A stretch of DNA of 64,000 nt from Brevundimonas huaxiensis (GCF_014218725.1 NZ_JABBJE010000004.1:124001-188000), one strand, 5' to 3'; counted from the stretch's first letter, positions 44,236 through 54,743 are shown. Program-made: numbers and translations. The notes: generated by a model not told the origin, from the letters alone.

Positions 44236-45283
44236 TCAGCGCACACGACTGCTGTTCTGAATGACGGGCGACCAAAATGTCTCGCCACCAGGACTCGTTC
44301 TCCAGATACCAACTCACCGTTCGTTCGATGCCCTCCTCAAAGGTGACAGACGGCGTCCAGTTCAGATCTCGGCGAATCTTGGAGGCGTCGATTGCGTAAC
44401 GACGATCATGGCCCGGGCGGTCGGTGACATAGGTGATCTGGTCGGAGTAAAGTCCCTTGGTCTTGGGCCGTAATCTATCCAAGGTGGCGCAAATCGCCGT
44501 CACGACCTCGATGTTCTGACGCTCGGCGTTACCCCCAATGTTGTAGGTTTCACCCGGCGAGCCCTCTTCGAACACGATCTGCAGGGCGCGGACATGATCG
44601 TCGACATAGAGCCAGTCGCGCACATTCGATCCGTCGCCATAGACCGGCAGCGGCTCTCCGCTCAGTGCGCGGATGACGATCAGGGGAATCAGCTTCTCGG
44701 GAAAATGATAGGGCCCATAGTTGTTGGAGCAGTTGGTCACCAAAACCGGCAGGCCATAGGTATGCCCCCAGGCCCGAACCAGATGATCCGACCCCGCCTT
44801 CGACGCCGAGTAGGGCGATCGGGGATCGTAGGGCGTTGTCTCGGTGAACAGGCCATTTTGTTCCAAGGAACCGAACACTTCGTCCGTCGAGATATGGTGA
44901 AAGCGGAAGGCTTGCTTTGCCGTATCGTCCAGCCCCTGCCAGTAGTTAAGTGCCTGGCTCAGCATGACGTAGGTTCCAACCAAGTTGGTCTGGATGAACG
45001 CGCCGGGATCGGCGATCGATCGATCGACATGGCTCTCAGCGGCCAGATGAGCGACCACGTCCGGCTTAAACTTTTGAAGGGATTTGGTCACCGCGTCGGG
45101 GTCACAGACATCGGCCCGAACGAAGGCGTAACGACTGCTGTTGGCCGCAGGCTCGAGTGAGCTCAGATGGCCAGCATAGGTCAGATTATCAAATACGAGA
45201 ACATGATGTTGCGAATGCTCTATAAGACGACGCACGAGCGCCGACCCAATGAATCCCGCGCCGCCGGTCACAAGTATGCGCAT
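44228..45283 (-). CDS. rfbB: dTDP-glucose 4,6-dehydratase
   Basis: RfbB converts dTDP-glucose to dTDP-4-keto-6-deoxyglucose. The 351-residue extended SDR has the NAD site [11 protein letters not shown] (7-17), [10 protein letters not shown], the active-site STDEVFG, and the catalytic [12 protein letters not shown]. The length is typical. It lies between rfbC and rfbD with only a 25-base gap on the rfbC side. Confidence 0.96.
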   Translation of the reverse strand: MRILVTGGAGFIGSALVRRLIEHSQHHVLVFDNLTYAGHLSSLEPAANSSRYAFVRADVCDPDAVTKSLQKFKPDVVAHLAAESHVDRSIADPGAFIQTNLVGTYVMLSQALNYWQGLDDTAKQAFRFHHISTDEVFGSLEQNGLFTETTPYDPRSPYSASKAGSDHLVRAWGHTYGLPVLVTNCSNNYGPYHFPEKLIPLIVIRALSGEPLPVYGDGSNVRDWLYVDDHVRALQIVFEEGSPGETYNIGGNAERQNIEVVTAICATLDRLRPKTKGLYSDQITYVTDRPGHDRRYAIDASKIRRDLNWTPSVTFEEGIERTVSWYLENESWWRDILVARHSEQQSCALNG

Positions 45284-45308
45284 ATTTGGCGGTCCGTCAG
45301 TGTTGGAT

Positions 45309-45878
45309 TCAAGTCAACGAGAGATCTTTGAGCGGATATCCATCGTACTCGAAAGGGCTTTCCATATCGCGAAGTTGTGGGAGGTTTTTGTCTTTCTCCG
45401 AGATTACCATATCGCGTTCTGAGACGCCCCAATCGATCCCGATTTCGGGGTCATTCCACACAATCCCGCCCTCACAATCGGGCGCATATATTTCAGAAAC
45501 CTTATAGGCGATCTCAACGTCACATTCGAGCGTGATGAACCCGTGCGCGAACCCGACGGGCACGAAAAGTTGTTCGCCGCCTGTCGCCGTCAGCTTGGCC
45601 GAAACATATCTGCCGTAAGTCGGAGATCCGCGTCGAATATCGACCGCATAATCCATGACGGATCCCCGCACACAACGAACCAGTTTGGCTTGAGCGTGTG
45701 GATGGCGCTGGTAATGCAGTCCGCGGATCGTGTTTCGATTGCGCGAAAAAGACTGATTCTCTTGCACAAAATCGACAGCAATCCCTGCGGCTAATGCGAC
45801 GGATCGCGAATAGGTTTGCATGAACCAACCTCGCGAATCCGAGAGCCGATCTGGTCTCAAAATAACGGGAACGGTCAT
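45309..45878 (-). CDS. rfbC: dTDP-4-dehydrorhamnose 3,5-epimerase
   Basis: RfbC is a cupin epimerase of the dTDP-rhamnose route. The 189-residue protein has the conserved [11 protein letters not shown] opening, [19 protein letters not shown] (substrate-binding region with the catalytic His), [20 protein letters not shown] segment and PVGFAHGF. It is the first gene of the operon. The 64-base gap before it should hold the operon promoter, but I see no clear consensus. Confidence 0.95.
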   Translation of the reverse strand: MTVPVILRPDRLSDSRGWFMQTYSRSVALAAGIAVDFVQENQSFSRNRNTIRGLHYQRHPHAQAKLVRCVRGSVMDYAVDIRRGSPTYGRYVSAKLTATGGEQLFVPVGFAHGFITLECDVEIAYKVSEIYAPDCEGGIVWNDPEIGIDWGVSERDMVISEKDKNLPQLRDMESPFEYDGYPLKDLSLT

Positions 45879-45942
45879 GGCGATCGCTTTCGGTAAACTA
45901 TCAGACTGACGTCATCAGGCCGACAGCGCGGCCTCATGACGG

Positions 45943-47442
45943 TCAGATTTCCTGATTGAAGGCGCCGATTTCGGGATAGGCGGCGAGGCGCGGCTTGATC
46001 TCCTTGCGGAAGAGGTCGCGCATGTCGTCTTCGGAACGCATGCTCTCGACCACCACGACCAGTTCCGGCTTGTTGGACGAGGCGCGGACCAAGACCCATG
46101 AGCCGTCGTCCAAGTGCACGCGAACGCCGTTGACGGTGATGGCCTCGACGATCTTGCGGCCGAGGACTTCGCCGCCTGCTGCGGCCAGATCGGAATATTC
46201 CTTCACGATCCGCTCCAGCACGCCGTATTTCAGCTCGTCGTCGCAGTGGGGCGACATGGTCAGGCTGGTCCAGGCGTCCGGCAGGGCAGTCTTCAGTTCA
46301 CTGAGTTTCTTGTCCGGATTGCGATCCAGCATGGCCAGAACGGCGCCGGCCGCGACCAGGCCGTCGTCGTAGCCGTGGCCCAGATCGCCGGCCATGAAGA
46401 AGTGGCCCGACTTCTCGAACCCGGCCAAGGCGCCCAGTTCGGCGGTCTTGCGCTTGATGTAGGAGTGGCCGGTCTTCCAATAGACGACCTCGGCGCCGTT
46501 CGCCTTCAGGATTTCGTCGGTCTTGTAGAGGCCGGTCGATTTCACATCGACCACAAAGGTGCTGTCCGGATAGACCTTGGACAGGTCGCGAGCCAGCATC
46601 AGGCCGATCTTGTCGGCGAAAATCTCTTCGCCCGTGTCGTCCACCACCCCGCAGCGGTCTCCGTCGCCGTCGAAGCCAAGGGCCAGATCGGCGCCCGTTT
46701 CACGCACCCGCTGCGCCATCTGCACCAGCATGGCGTGATCTTCCGGGTTTGGATTGTATTTCGGGAAGGTGTAGTCGAGGTCGGTGTCCATTTCGATCAC
46801 CTCGACGCCCATGCGGCGCAAGGCGTCGGGAGCGAAGGCGCCGGCCGTGCCGTTGCCGCAGGCGCAGACGACCTTCAGCGGTCGCTTGATCTGCACCTTT
46901 GAGGCTACGTCGGCGACATAGGTTTCGCGGAAGTCTTCGACGCGCACCAGCTTGCCGCCGGGGCGGGCCACGCCCTCGCCGTTGAGCACGATTTCTTTCA
47001 GGCGGCCCATCTCGTCGGGGCCGAAGGTCAGGGGCTTGTTCGCTCCCATTTTCACCCCGGTCCAGCCATTCTCGTTGTGGCTGGCGGTGACCATGGCGAC
47101 ACAGGGCGCATTTAGTTCGAATTGACCGAAATAGGCCATCGGCGACAGGGCCAGGCCCACGTCCAGAACCTCCATCCCGCCTTCCAGCAGCCCCAGGATC
47201 AGGGCCTGTTTGACGCTGAGGCTGTAGCCGCGAAAGTCATGGCCGGTGACGATCTTGGGCGCGATGCCGATTTCATGGACATAGGTGGCCAGGCCAAGGC
47301 CCAGCGCTTGAATGCCGAGAAGGTTGATCTCTTTTTCCAGGATCCAGCGCGCGTCGTATTCGCGGAAACCGGTCGGCTTGACCAAGGCGTGGGTTTCATA
47401 AGCAGCCGTGTTCGGCTTCAGGTCCTGACGGGGTTTCATCAT
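45943..47442 (-). CDS. phosphomannomutase/phosphoglucomutase
   Basis: This 499-residue alpha-D-phosphohexomutase starts at ATG 47442 (AAGGA upstream; ATG 47439 equally possible). It has the phosphoserine loop TASHNENGWTG (Ser121), the metal loop DGDGDRCG (about 253) and the C-terminal RASSNKPELVVVVES, in place of the GlmM-type RPSGTE. It is most similar to AlgC/ManB-type enzymes that make mannose 1-phosphate (and glucose 1-phosphate), feeding the GDP-mannose enzyme at 48684-50903. It lies 35 bases downstream of the glycosyltransferase gene on the same strand. The much longer open frame reaching 48423 is the shadow of that neighbour. Confidence 0.9.
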   Translation of the reverse strand: MMKPRQDLKPNTAAYETHALVKPTGFREYDARWILEKEINLLGIQALGLGLATYVHEIGIAPKIVTGHDFRGYSLSVKQALILGLLEGGMEVLDVGLALSPMAYFGQFELNAPCVAMVTASHNENGWTGVKMGANKPLTFGPDEMGRLKEIVLNGEGVARPGGKLVRVEDFRETYVADVASKVQIKRPLKVVCACGNGTAGAFAPDALRRMGVEVIEMDTDLDYTFPKYNPNPEDHAMLVQMAQRVRETGADLALGFDGDGDRCGVVDDTGEEIFADKIGLMLARDLSKVYPDSTFVVDVKSTGLYKTDEILKANGAEVVYWKTGHSYIKRKTAELGALAGFEKSGHFFMAGDLGHGYDDGLVAAGAVLAMLDRNPDKKLSELKTALPDAWTSLTMSPHCDDELKYGVLERIVKEYSDLAAAGGEVLGRKIVEAITVNGVRVHLDDGSWVLVRASSNKPELVVVVESMRSEDDMRDLFRKEIKPRLAAYPEIGAFNQEI

Positions 47443-47477
47443 GGCTTGTCCTTGGGGCGGCTCGACGGGTCGATCGA

Positions 47478-48563
47478 TCAGGCGGCGGCGCGTTTGCGAA
47501 TGCGGGCGATGCGCCGCAGGCGACGCCAAAAGCGACCGCGCTCGGGTTCGGGATAAGGTTGCAGGTTCTCGACGAACTGCTCGGCCGAGGCGCGCCAGCT
47601 GAACTTCTCCGCATAGGCGCGCACAGCCTTGCGATCGAGATCGAGGCACTGCAGGCAGGCGGTCTTGAGGTCCTTGTCGATTGCGCCGGCGTTCGATCCC
47701 GGAATGATGTCGATCGGGCCGTGGGCCGGATAGGCCGCGACCGGCGTGCCGGCGGCCATGGCTTCCAGAATCACCAGACCGAAGGTGTCGGTCCAGCTGG
47801 GGAAGACGAAGACGTCGGCGTCGCGGAAACAGCGGGCCAGGTCGTCGCCGAACTTGGCGCCGAGGAATTTGGCGTCCGGATATTTCTCTTCGAGTTCGGC
47901 GCGGGCCGGGCCATCGCCGACGACGATCTTGGTGCCGGGCAGGTCCAGTTGCAGGAAGGCCTCGATGTTCTTCTCGACCGCCACACGGCCGACGTTCAGG
48001 AAGAAGGGCCGCGGCCAGTCCTTGCCGCCAAGCTGGTCGTAGATGCGCTCCAGGTCGGGATTGAATACATCCGTGTCCACGCCCCGCGACCAGGGCGAGA
48101 CGTTCTTGAATCCATGCTCGACCAGTTCGTCGCGCAGGGTCGGCGTCGCCACCATCAGCCGTCCCGACGGCTTGTGGAACCACTTCATATAGGCATAGCC
48201 GACCTGAACCGGGATCGGGAAACGGGCCGAGATGTATTCCGGGAACTTGGTGTGATAGCTGGTCGTAAACGGCAGCTTCCACTCCACGCAGATGCGCCTG
48301 GTGGCGATGCCGATGGGACCTTCGGTGGCGATATGGACGGCCTCGGGTTCGAAGGCGCGCAGCATCTCGCGAATTTCTTCTTCCGCTCCCAGCGCCAGCC
48401 GGATCTCCGGATAGGTAGGGCAAGGGATGGTCTTGAACAGACTGGGTTCGATGACTTCGACCTCATGGCCCATGCCGCGGCATTCCGCGACCGTGCGCGT
48501 CAGGGTGCGGACGACGCCGTTGACCTGAGGTTCCCAGGCGTCGGTGGCCAGAACGATGCGCAT
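47478..48563 (-). CDS. GT4 family glycosyltransferase, GDP-mannose-dependent type
   Basis: This 361-residue GT-B retaining glycosyltransferase has an N-terminal acceptor domain (MRIVLATDAWEPQVNGV, HIATEGPIGIATR, TSYHTKFPEY) and a C-terminal donor domain (NVGRVAVEKNIEAFL, VGDGPARAELE, FVFPSWTDTFGLVILEAMAAGTPV with the EX7E motif). The N-terminal pattern matches the MgtA/PimB-like GDP-mannose-dependent alpha-mannosyltransferases that act on glycolipids. Its position next to phosphomannomutase and the ManC-type enzyme supports a mannose donor. Confidence 0.88.
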   Translation of the reverse strand: MRIVLATDAWEPQVNGVVRTLTRTVAECRGMGHEVEVIEPSLFKTIPCPTYPEIRLALGAEEEIREMLRAFEPEAVHIATEGPIGIATRRICVEWKLPFTTSYHTKFPEYISARFPIPVQVGYAYMKWFHKPSGRLMVATPTLRDELVEHGFKNVSPWSRGVDTDVFNPDLERIYDQLGGKDWPRPFFLNVGRVAVEKNIEAFLQLDLPGTKIVVGDGPARAELEEKYPDAKFLGAKFGDDLARCFRDADVFVFPSWTDTFGLVILEAMAAGTPVAAYPAHGPIDIIPGSNAGAIDKDLKTACLQCLDLDRKAVRAYAEKFSWRASAEQFVENLQPYPEPERGRFWRRLRRIARIRKRAAA

Positions 48564-48683
48564 TGAGGCGGGCGGACCCTGAGCCGTTGAGTAAGGGGCG
48601 AACTTCTAGACGCTTAGAATGACGAAGGCGAGACGGACTTGCGATAGCCCGTCAGGCCGTGAAGGAGATCGCCGATCGTCTCG

Positions 48684-50903
48684 TCAAAACAGATTGAAGG
48701 AAGCGGTCTTCTGAGGGGCGATCGTCCCGAAGGTCTCCTTCACCTGAGTGTGGGCGGCCATGATATGGTAGAACGAACTTGCCGGCGCCGGTTCGTCGAT
48801 GAAACTGCCGTTCTCCAACATCTTGTCATGCCACAGGCCTTGCGGCGTCAGATAGCGCCATACCGCCCGCTGTGCGCGTGAGGCCTGGTCAAGGCATTGT
48901 GCACGCCTGACGTCGTCATTGAGCGTCGCCAAAATCAACGACGCCTTCAGCCACTCCGTCTGAGGCCACAGACGAGAGCGCGGACTGCGCACGCTGCCGT
49001 CGATGTTCAAGGCATCAATCGCAACGCCTCGTTTGGCGTCCACGCCCTTCAGTCCCGACTCGTACAGGCGCCACGCGTCGGCAAGTACCCCCGCGTCGTT
49101 CCGGCTGCGGCCATAGCGCGCCAAGAGCCAGGCCCACTCGAACTGATGGCCGGGTTCGACCAAACGCCCGTCTTCGCCAGCGGCCGGCGACCACTGCGCG
49201 TCAAAGAACTCACGCAGACTGCCGATCTCTGCGTCGATGAACCGCTTGCGGGCCAGATGCACAATCTGATCGGCAAGCGCACTCCATTCGCGGCCTCCGC
49301 CGTTCTCCTCCCAAGCGAGGGCGGCCTCGAGTAGATGCATGTGGGCGTTGGACTGATAGGGGTGGCTGCCAGATTCTCGCAGGCCGCCGTGGGCGTCTAC
49401 CTGGCGCAGCAACAGATCGCGAACCGCCGATGCCTCGACCTCAAGCGCGGGCTGCGCCGTCGCGTTGGAAATGCTGGCCAAGGCGAAGATCAAAAAGGCC
49501 TGATCATAGATCATCACCGTTTCGTCCAGCGGCGATCCGTCAGCCGCCAACAGTGTCCGCATCTGCCCATCAAGGCGCAGATAGGCGGTTCGCAGCTGAT
49601 CTAGTCCGGTCTCGACGACCGCCTTCCAAGGGCCTCGCCAGCCTTGGCGGCCGGCTTCCGCGTAGACCTGCAACTGGCGCGCCTGAACGCGCGCCCGTCG
49701 CGAAGCCGAGATGTGTCGACCGTCCAGCCCCAGAACCTCTTCAAAGGCTCCGTTCTCGGCTTGGCCCAGCGTGGACCAGATCGGCAAGGCTGATTGCCTT
49801 AGCCACGCTGCAAAACGCGTCGCGCCGGCCTCCAGCGACTCGAGGGGCTCGGGCGCTGGGAAGTCGAGATGTTGCGGTGACAGCTTGCGCAGTCTTTCCA
49901 CCACCTTTTTGACGTCCTGACTCTTTTTCAGATCCGTCACCAGAACCGCATCACGTTCTACGATGATTCCGACATCGCGCAGGCCGATCGCAGCCACCAT
50001 CACGCCGTCGCATGCTCGAACCAGGCAGCCCTCGGAGTCCTCAAGAATGTGAAGCCCCACATCGCCTTCGCCGGATGCATGGACCGAATCCCAGGCGCCC
50101 AAGTCGGACCACTCGAAGCGGACCGGCAGAACGGAAGCGCGCGTCGTCTTCTCCATGACGGCGTAGTCGATGGAGATTTTGGGTGCTGCTTTGAACCCGG
50201 CGCCTAAGGTCAAGCATGGACCGTCGATTTTGGCCTCAGCTACCGCGAGGCGCACGGCTTCGCTAACCGCAGGCGCCCGTTCGGCGATTTCCTGACACAG
50301 CACGTCGGCGCGGACGATGAAGTTGCCGCTGTTCCAGAGGTAGCCCTCCGAAATATAGCGACTCGCGGTCGCCTGATCGGGCTTTTCAACGAACGCGGAC
50401 ACGGCAGAGAGGTCGGGCCCTGATGGCGCGATGTATCCGTAGGCGGATGAGGGTTCGGTCGGGACGACACCCAGAGTGACGATCCGGCCCTGAGCGGCCG
50501 CAGATGCGGCTTTGCCGACGGACTGTCGGAACGCTTCGGCGTCTGGAATGTGATGGTCTGAGGCCACAAAGAGATTGATGGCCTCGGGCGCGCGCTGCGC
50601 CGTCCATTCGGCAGCGGCGGCCATGGCCGCCGAAGAATCTCTTCCTTCGGGCTCCAGCAGAATGACGGCGCTAACGCCGATTTCCTCTAGCTGATCCAGA
50701 ATGGCGCGCTTGTGGCTCAAACCCCCGACCACAACCAATTCGCCGCCGTTCTGACAAAGCCCAGCCACGCGAGCCACGGTTTCCTGGAACAAGGATCGAT
50801 TGCCGGCCAGCGGGATGAACTGCTTTGGGAGCGAGGGCCTCGAGGCGGGCCACAGCCGCGTTCCGGAACCGCCGCACATGATGACGGGATAGATAGTGGC
50901 CAT
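48684..50903 (-). CDS. mannose-1-phosphate guanylyltransferase fused to an AGE-type isomerase domain
   Basis: The 739-residue protein has two parts. The N-terminal part (about 1-345) is a GDP-mannose pyrophosphorylase with CGGSGTRLWPASRPSLPKQF (10-29), FVEKP and the WSDLGAWDS segment. The C-terminal part (about 360-739) is an alpha/alpha-barrel like N-acylglucosamine 2-epimerase/mannose isomerase (AGE family), with SNAHMHLLEAALAWEE, EPGHQFEWAWLL and a late PASSFYHIMAA. In common bifunctional ManC/AlgA enzymes the C-terminal part is a cupin phosphomannose isomerase. Here a different fold occupies that place, which would supply mannose 6-phosphate by another route (inference). The start follows MATIYPVIMCGGSGT. 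Confidence 0.9.
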   Translation of the reverse strand: MATIYPVIMCGGSGTRLWPASRPSLPKQFIPLAGNRSLFQETVARVAGLCQNGGELVVVGGLSHKRAILDQLEEIGVSAVILLEPEGRDSSAAMAAAAEWTAQRAPEAINLFVASDHHIPDAEAFRQSVGKAASAAAQGRIVTLGVVPTEPSSAYGYIAPSGPDLSAVSAFVEKPDQATASRYISEGYLWNSGNFIVRADVLCQEIAERAPAVSEAVRLAVAEAKIDGPCLTLGAGFKAAPKISIDYAVMEKTTRASVLPVRFEWSDLGAWDSVHASGEGDVGLHILEDSEGCLVRACDGVMVAAIGLRDVGIIVERDAVLVTDLKKSQDVKKVVERLRKLSPQHLDFPAPEPLESLEAGATRFAAWLRQSALPIWSTLGQAENGAFEEVLGLDGRHISASRRARVQARQLQVYAEAGRQGWRGPWKAVVETGLDQLRTAYLRLDGQMRTLLAADGSPLDETVMIYDQAFLIFALASISNATAQPALEVEASAVRDLLLRQVDAHGGLRESGSHPYQSNAHMHLLEAALAWEENGGGREWSALADQIVHLARKRFIDAEIGSLREFFDAQWSPAAGEDGRLVEPGHQFEWAWLLARYGRSRNDAGVLADAWRLYESGLKGVDAKRGVAIDALNIDGSVRSPRSRLWPQTEWLKASLILATLNDDVRRAQCLDQASRAQRAVWRYLTPQGLWHDKMLENGSFIDEPAPASSFYHIMAAHTQVKETFGTIAPQKTASFNLF

Positions 50904-50904
50904 T

Positions 50905-51043
50905 GTCTACGCTGTGATCTGTTAGGTGTAATCAGCCTCTTAGGTCAGGCGCCGTCACACGTCACCTGATTTCGCCGACCGGAAGTTGTGACCAAGCGTA
51001 GACGCTGTTGCTTATCGACACCTTGCCAGATGTATGGTCACAA
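50905..51043. promoter_or_regulatory. paired long-range inverted repeats upstream of the ManC-AGE gene
   Basis: GTCTACGCT (50905-50913) is the exact reverse complement of AGCGTAGAC (50995-51003), and TTGTGACCA (50986-50994) of TGGTCACAA (51035-51043). The two right-hand and left-hand arms touch at 50994/50995. They span the whole gap between the ManC-AGE start and the stop of the Lrp-type gene. TTGTGA resembles a Crp half-site. Confidence 0.45.
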
Positions 51044-51499
51044 AGGCAGCACCGTCGTCGATTTGACCTCTTCCAGCACCGCATAGGTTCGGGTTTCGCG
51101 CACCCCCGGCATGCGCACCAGCACGTCGCCCAGGAAGGCGCGGTAGGCGTCCATGTCGCCGACGCGGGCCTTGATCAGATAGTCGAAGCCGCCAGCGACC
51201 ATGTGGCATTCCAGCACCTCCGGCTGACTGCGAACGGCGGACGCGAAGGCTTCGAAGACGTCGCCGGTGGTGCGGTCCAGCAGGACCTCGACGAAGATCA
51301 GCAGATCCCGACCGACCTGGGCCGGGTCGATCATGGCGGCGTAGCCGGTGATGATCTTCTTTTCGCGCAGCCGTTTGACCCGTTCGAAACAGGCGGCGGG
51401 CGACAGATTGCACCGTCGCGCCAGTTCGGCGTTGGAGATGCGGGCGTCGGTCTGAAGCACCCTGAGGATGCGGCGGTCGACGGCGTCAATATCGATCAT
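51038..51499 (-). CDS. putR: Lrp/AsnC family regulator, candidate PutR
   Basis: This 153-residue protein has an N-terminal helix-turn-helix (ISNAELARRCNLSPAACFERVKRL, about 21-44) and a C-terminal RAM domain ending in VLEEVKSTTVLPL, a close match to the Lrp subgroup that activates putA in alphaproteobacteria (PutR). It is divergent from putA across a 109-base gap. The function as a proline-responsive activator is inferred from family and position. Confidence 0.9.
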   Translation of the reverse strand: MIDIDAVDRRILRVLQTDARISNAELARRCNLSPAACFERVKRLREKKIITGYAAMIDPAQVGRDLLIFVEVLLDRTTGDVFEAFASAVRSQPEVLECHMVAGGFDYLIKARVGDMDAYRAFLGDVLVRMPGVRETRTYAVLEEVKSTTVLPL

Positions 51500-51518
51500 C
51501 GGAAATCACGGCCTCACA

Positions 51519-51551
51519 CCGAATGATCTTCGGTCCGGCTGTGTATCATAC
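51519..51551. promoter_or_regulatory. candidate PutR operator region
   Basis: The gap between the Lrp-type gene and putA holds CCGAA-TGATC-TTCGG (51519-51533) and GTATCATAC (51543-51551), two short palindromes in an AT-richer stretch. They are plausible binding sites for the divergent Lrp-type regulator, but neither is long. Confidence 0.35.
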
Positions 51552-51608
51552 GAAGCACCTTCAATGAACTCCGGCATATACGGCTGAAATCCACAGGATT
51601 TGTCGCCC

Positions 51609-54600
51609 ATGACCACGCCCGCCTTCATGCCTTCGAGCCTGGCCGCCTGGGACGATCTGGATACGCACAAGTTCCGCGACGAGCGTGAGGCCGTCGCCGC
51701 CAATCTTGCGCGCATGCCTCTGAATGACAGCGAACGCGCCGATGTGGTCGCCGAGGCGACAGCCCTGGTTGAACACGCTCGCCGCAGCCAGAAGAAGCAG
51801 GGGGTCGTCGAAAGCTTCCTGCAGCAGTTCTCGCTGGGCACCCGCGAAGGTCTGGCCCTGATGTGTCTGGCCGAGGCTCTGCTGCGTGTGCCGGACGAGG
51901 ACACCCGTGATCGCCTGATCGCCGAGAAGATCGGCTCGGCCGACTGGGCCGCCCACCTGGGTCAGTCCGACAGCCTGTTCGTCAACGCCTCGACCTGGGG
52001 TCTGATGCTGACCGGCAAGCTGGTCGATGTGGATGATGAGGCGCGCAGCGACCTGCCCGGCTTCCTGAAGCGGATCGCCGGCCGACTGGGCGAGCCGGTC
52101 ATCCGCCAGGCCGTGGCCACCGCCGTCAAGATCATGGGCGAGCAGTTCGTCGTCGGCCGCACAATCCAGGCGGCGCTGAAACGGTCGAACAAGGAAGGCT
52201 GGCTGTGCAGCTTCGACATGCTGGGCGAGGGCGCTCGTACCATGGCCGACGCCGATCGCTACGAGAAGATCTATGCCGACGCCATCGAGGCGGTGGGCAA
52301 GACGGCCAAGGGTCACGGGCCTGAACACGGTCACGGCGTGTCGGTGAAACTGTCGGCCCTGTCGCCACGCTATGAGGCGACGCACGAGGATGACGTCTGG
52401 GCGACCCTTTATCCCCGCATCCTGCGACTGGCCCAGATCGCTGCAAAATACGACATCAACTATACGATGGACGCGGAGGAAGCGGACCGTCTGGCTCTCT
52501 CGCTGAAGCTGCTGGACCGGCTGGCGCACGAGCCGTCGCTGGGCGGCTGGACCGGTCTGGGGCTGGCTGTTCAGGCCTATCAGAAGCGCGGTCTGGAGAC
52601 GATCGAACGCGTCGCCGACTTGGCCCGTCGCTCAGGCCGTCGTCTGATGGTGCGCCTGGTCAAGGGCGCCTATTGGGACACCGAGATCAAGCGCGCCCAG
52701 GTGTTCGGCCGCACCGATTATCCCGTCTATACGACCAAGGCGGCGACCGACCTGAACTATCTGGTCTGCGCCAAGGCCATGATCGAGGCCGCGCCGGCGA
52801 TCTATTCCCAGTTCGCCAGCCACAACGCCCATACGCTGGCGGCCGTGCGGCGTATGGCGCGTGATCACGGCGTCACGGTCGAGCATCAGCGCCTGCACGG
52901 CATGGGCGAGGCGCTATACGACGCCGCGCACGAGGCCTGGGCTGACGAAGTGCTCATCGTGCGCGCCTATGCCCCCGTCGGCGGACACGAGGAGCTGCTG
53001 CCTTACCTGGTGCGGCGTCTGTTGGAAAACGGCGCCAACTCCTCCTTCGTCCATGCCTTGCTGGACGAGCGCGTGCCCGCCTCGGCCGTCGCGGCTGATC
53101 CCATTTCCCTGGTCGAGCAGTTGCCCGACCGTCACCCCAAGATTCCGGTTCCGAAAGACATGTACGGCGATCGTCAGAACTCCCTCGGCCGCGATTATTC
53201 TCAGGCCGCCGACCGCGAAGCCCATGCCAAGGCGCTGGAACTGGTCGACCGCGAGAAGTTGACCAGCGGGCCGATCGTGGGCGGTAAGCTGCGCGCCGGC
53301 ATCGACGCCCAGCCTGTGACCAACCCATTCGACCGGTCGCAGGTGCTGGGCCATGTGTCCGAGGCCGAACCGGCCGACATTGACGCCGCCGTCCAGGCGG
53401 CCGCCGAGGCTCAGGTCAAATGGGACCGTCAGGGCGGCGCCAAGCGCGCCATCGTCCTGCGCGCCATGGCCGATGCGCTGGAGGCCGATCTGGATCGGCT
53501 GGTCGCCCTGCTTAGTCGCGAGGCAGGCAAGACCCTGAACGACGGCGTCGCCGAGGTGCGCGAGGCCGCCGACTTCTGCCGCTACTACGCCCTGCTGGCC
53601 GAGCGCGACTTCACCGCCCCCGAGACGCTGAAGGGGCCGACCGGCGAGACCAACCAGCTGTTCCTGCATGGACGGGGCGTCTTCGCCTGCATCTCGCCGT
53701 GGAACTTCCCCCTGGCCATCTTCACCGGCCAGATCGCCGCCGCGCTTGCCGCCGGCAATGCTGTCCTGGCCAAGCCCGCCGAACAGACGCCGCTGATCGC
53801 CGCCGAGGCCGTGCGCCTGTATCACAAGGCCGGCCTGAACCCCGATCTGCTGGCGCTCGTCCCCGGACGCGGCGAGACGGTCGGCGCGGCCCTGGTCACG
53901 CATCCGGGCATCGACGGTGTCGCCTTCACCGGCGGCACCGACACGGCCGCCGCCATCAACCGCTCCATCGCCGCCCGGCCCGGCGCCATCATCCCCTTCA
54001 TCGCCGAGACCGGCGGCCTGAACGGCATGTTCATCGACACGACGGCGTTGAAGGAACAGGTCATCGACGACGTGATCCAGTCGGCCTTCGGCTCGGCCGG
54101 CCAGCGCTGCTCGGCCCTTCGCGTCCTCTATGTGCCCAAGGATTCGGCCGACGCCCTGATCGAGGGCCTGAAAGGCGCTCTGGCGGTCCAGACCGTCGCA
54201 GACCCCGCCGACCCCAAGACCGACATCGGCCCCGTCATCGACCCTGAATCCCGTCGCGCCCTGGAAGCCCACGTCGAGCGCCTGTCGAAGGAGGCGAAGA
54301 TCATCGCCCGCGCGGCCCTGCCGATGGGCGCCGAAAAGGGCGACCTGTTCGCCCCCACCATCGCTGAAATCCCGACGCCCGACTTCCTCGAATGCGAGGT
54401 TTTCGGCCCCATCCTGCATATCTATCGCTACGCCCCGTCCGACCTGAAGTCGGTCGCCGGCAAACTCGCCGCGCGCGGCTACGGCCTGACCCTGGGCGTC
54501 CACAGCCGCATCGAAGCCTTCGCCGCCGAGGTCGTCGACCTGGTCCCCGCCGGCAACGTCTACGTCAACCGCTCGATCACCGGCGCGGTGGTCGGCGTTC

Positions 54601-54740
54601 AGCCGTTCGGCGGCGAGGGGCTGTCGGGCACCGGCCCCAAGGCCGGCGGTCCCAACAGCCTGATCCGTTACGCGGCGGAGAAGGCGATCAGCGTGAACAT
54701 CGCCGCGCAGGGTGGAGATCCTGCGCTGTTGAATCTGTAG
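51609..54740 (+). CDS. putA: bifunctional proline dehydrogenase/L-glutamate gamma-semialdehyde dehydrogenase
   Basis: PutA oxidises proline to glutamate at the membrane. Starting at ATG 51609 it has 1043 residues: an N-terminal helical arm, the FAD-binding proline dehydrogenase barrel (about 170-450, with [12 protein letters not shown] and [12 protein letters not shown]), and the aldehyde dehydrogenase domain (about 520-1015) with Glu in [12 protein letters not shown] and the catalytic Cys834 (GQRCSALRV). There is no ribbon-helix-helix DNA-binding domain at the N-terminus, so it cannot repress its own gene as E. coli PutA does. Control is expected from the divergent Lrp-type regulator. Confidence 0.96.
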   Translation: MTTPAFMPSSLAAWDDLDTHKFRDEREAVAANLARMPLNDSERADVVAEATALVEHARRSQKKQGVVESFLQQFSLGTREGLALMCLAEALLRVPDEDTRDRLIAEKIGSADWAAHLGQSDSLFVNASTWGLMLTGKLVDVDDEARSDLPGFLKRIAGRLGEPVIRQAVATAVKIMGEQFVVGRTIQAALKRSNKEGWLCSFDMLGEGARTMADADRYEKIYADAIEAVGKTAKGHGPEHGHGVSVKLSALSPRYEATHEDDVWATLYPRILRLAQIAAKYDINYTMDAEEADRLALSLKLLDRLAHEPSLGGWTGLGLAVQAYQKRGLETIERVADLARRSGRRLMVRLVKGAYWDTEIKRAQVFGRTDYPVYTTKAATDLNYLVCAKAMIEAAPAIYSQFASHNAHTLAAVRRMARDHGVTVEHQRLHGMGEALYDAAHEAWADEVLIVRAYAPVGGHEELLPYLVRRLLENGANSSFVHALLDERVPASAVAADPISLVEQLPDRHPKIPVPKDMYGDRQNSLGRDYSQAADREAHAKALELVDREKLTSGPIVGGKLRAGIDAQPVTNPFDRSQVLGHVSEAEPADIDAAVQAAAEAQVKWDRQGGAKRAIVLRAMADALEADLDRLVALLSREAGKTLNDGVAEVREAADFCRYYALLAERDFTAPETLKGPTGETNQLFLHGRGVFACISPWNFPLAIFTGQIAAALAAGNAVLAKPAEQTPLIAAEAVRLYHKAGLNPDLLALVPGRGETVGAALVTHPGIDGVAFTGGTDTAAAINRSIAARPGAIIPFIAETGGLNGMFIDTTALKEQVIDDVIQSAFGSAGQRCSALRVLYVPKDSADALIEGLKGALAVQTVADPADPKTDIGPVIDPESRRALEAHVERLSKEAKIIARAALPMGAEKGDLFAPTIAEIPTPDFLECEVFGPILHIYRYAPSDLKSVAGKLAARGYGLTLGVHSRIEAFAAEVVDLVPAGNVYVNRSITGAVVGVQPFGGEGLSGTGPKAGGPNSLIRYAAEKAISVNIAAQGGDPALLNL

Positions 54741-54743
54741 AAG

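Noticed and set aside
47443..48423. Apparent N-terminal extension of the phosphomannomutase frame (826 codons in all)
   Set aside because: The extension is the wrong frame of the glycosyltransferase gene; the conserved enzyme begins at 47442.
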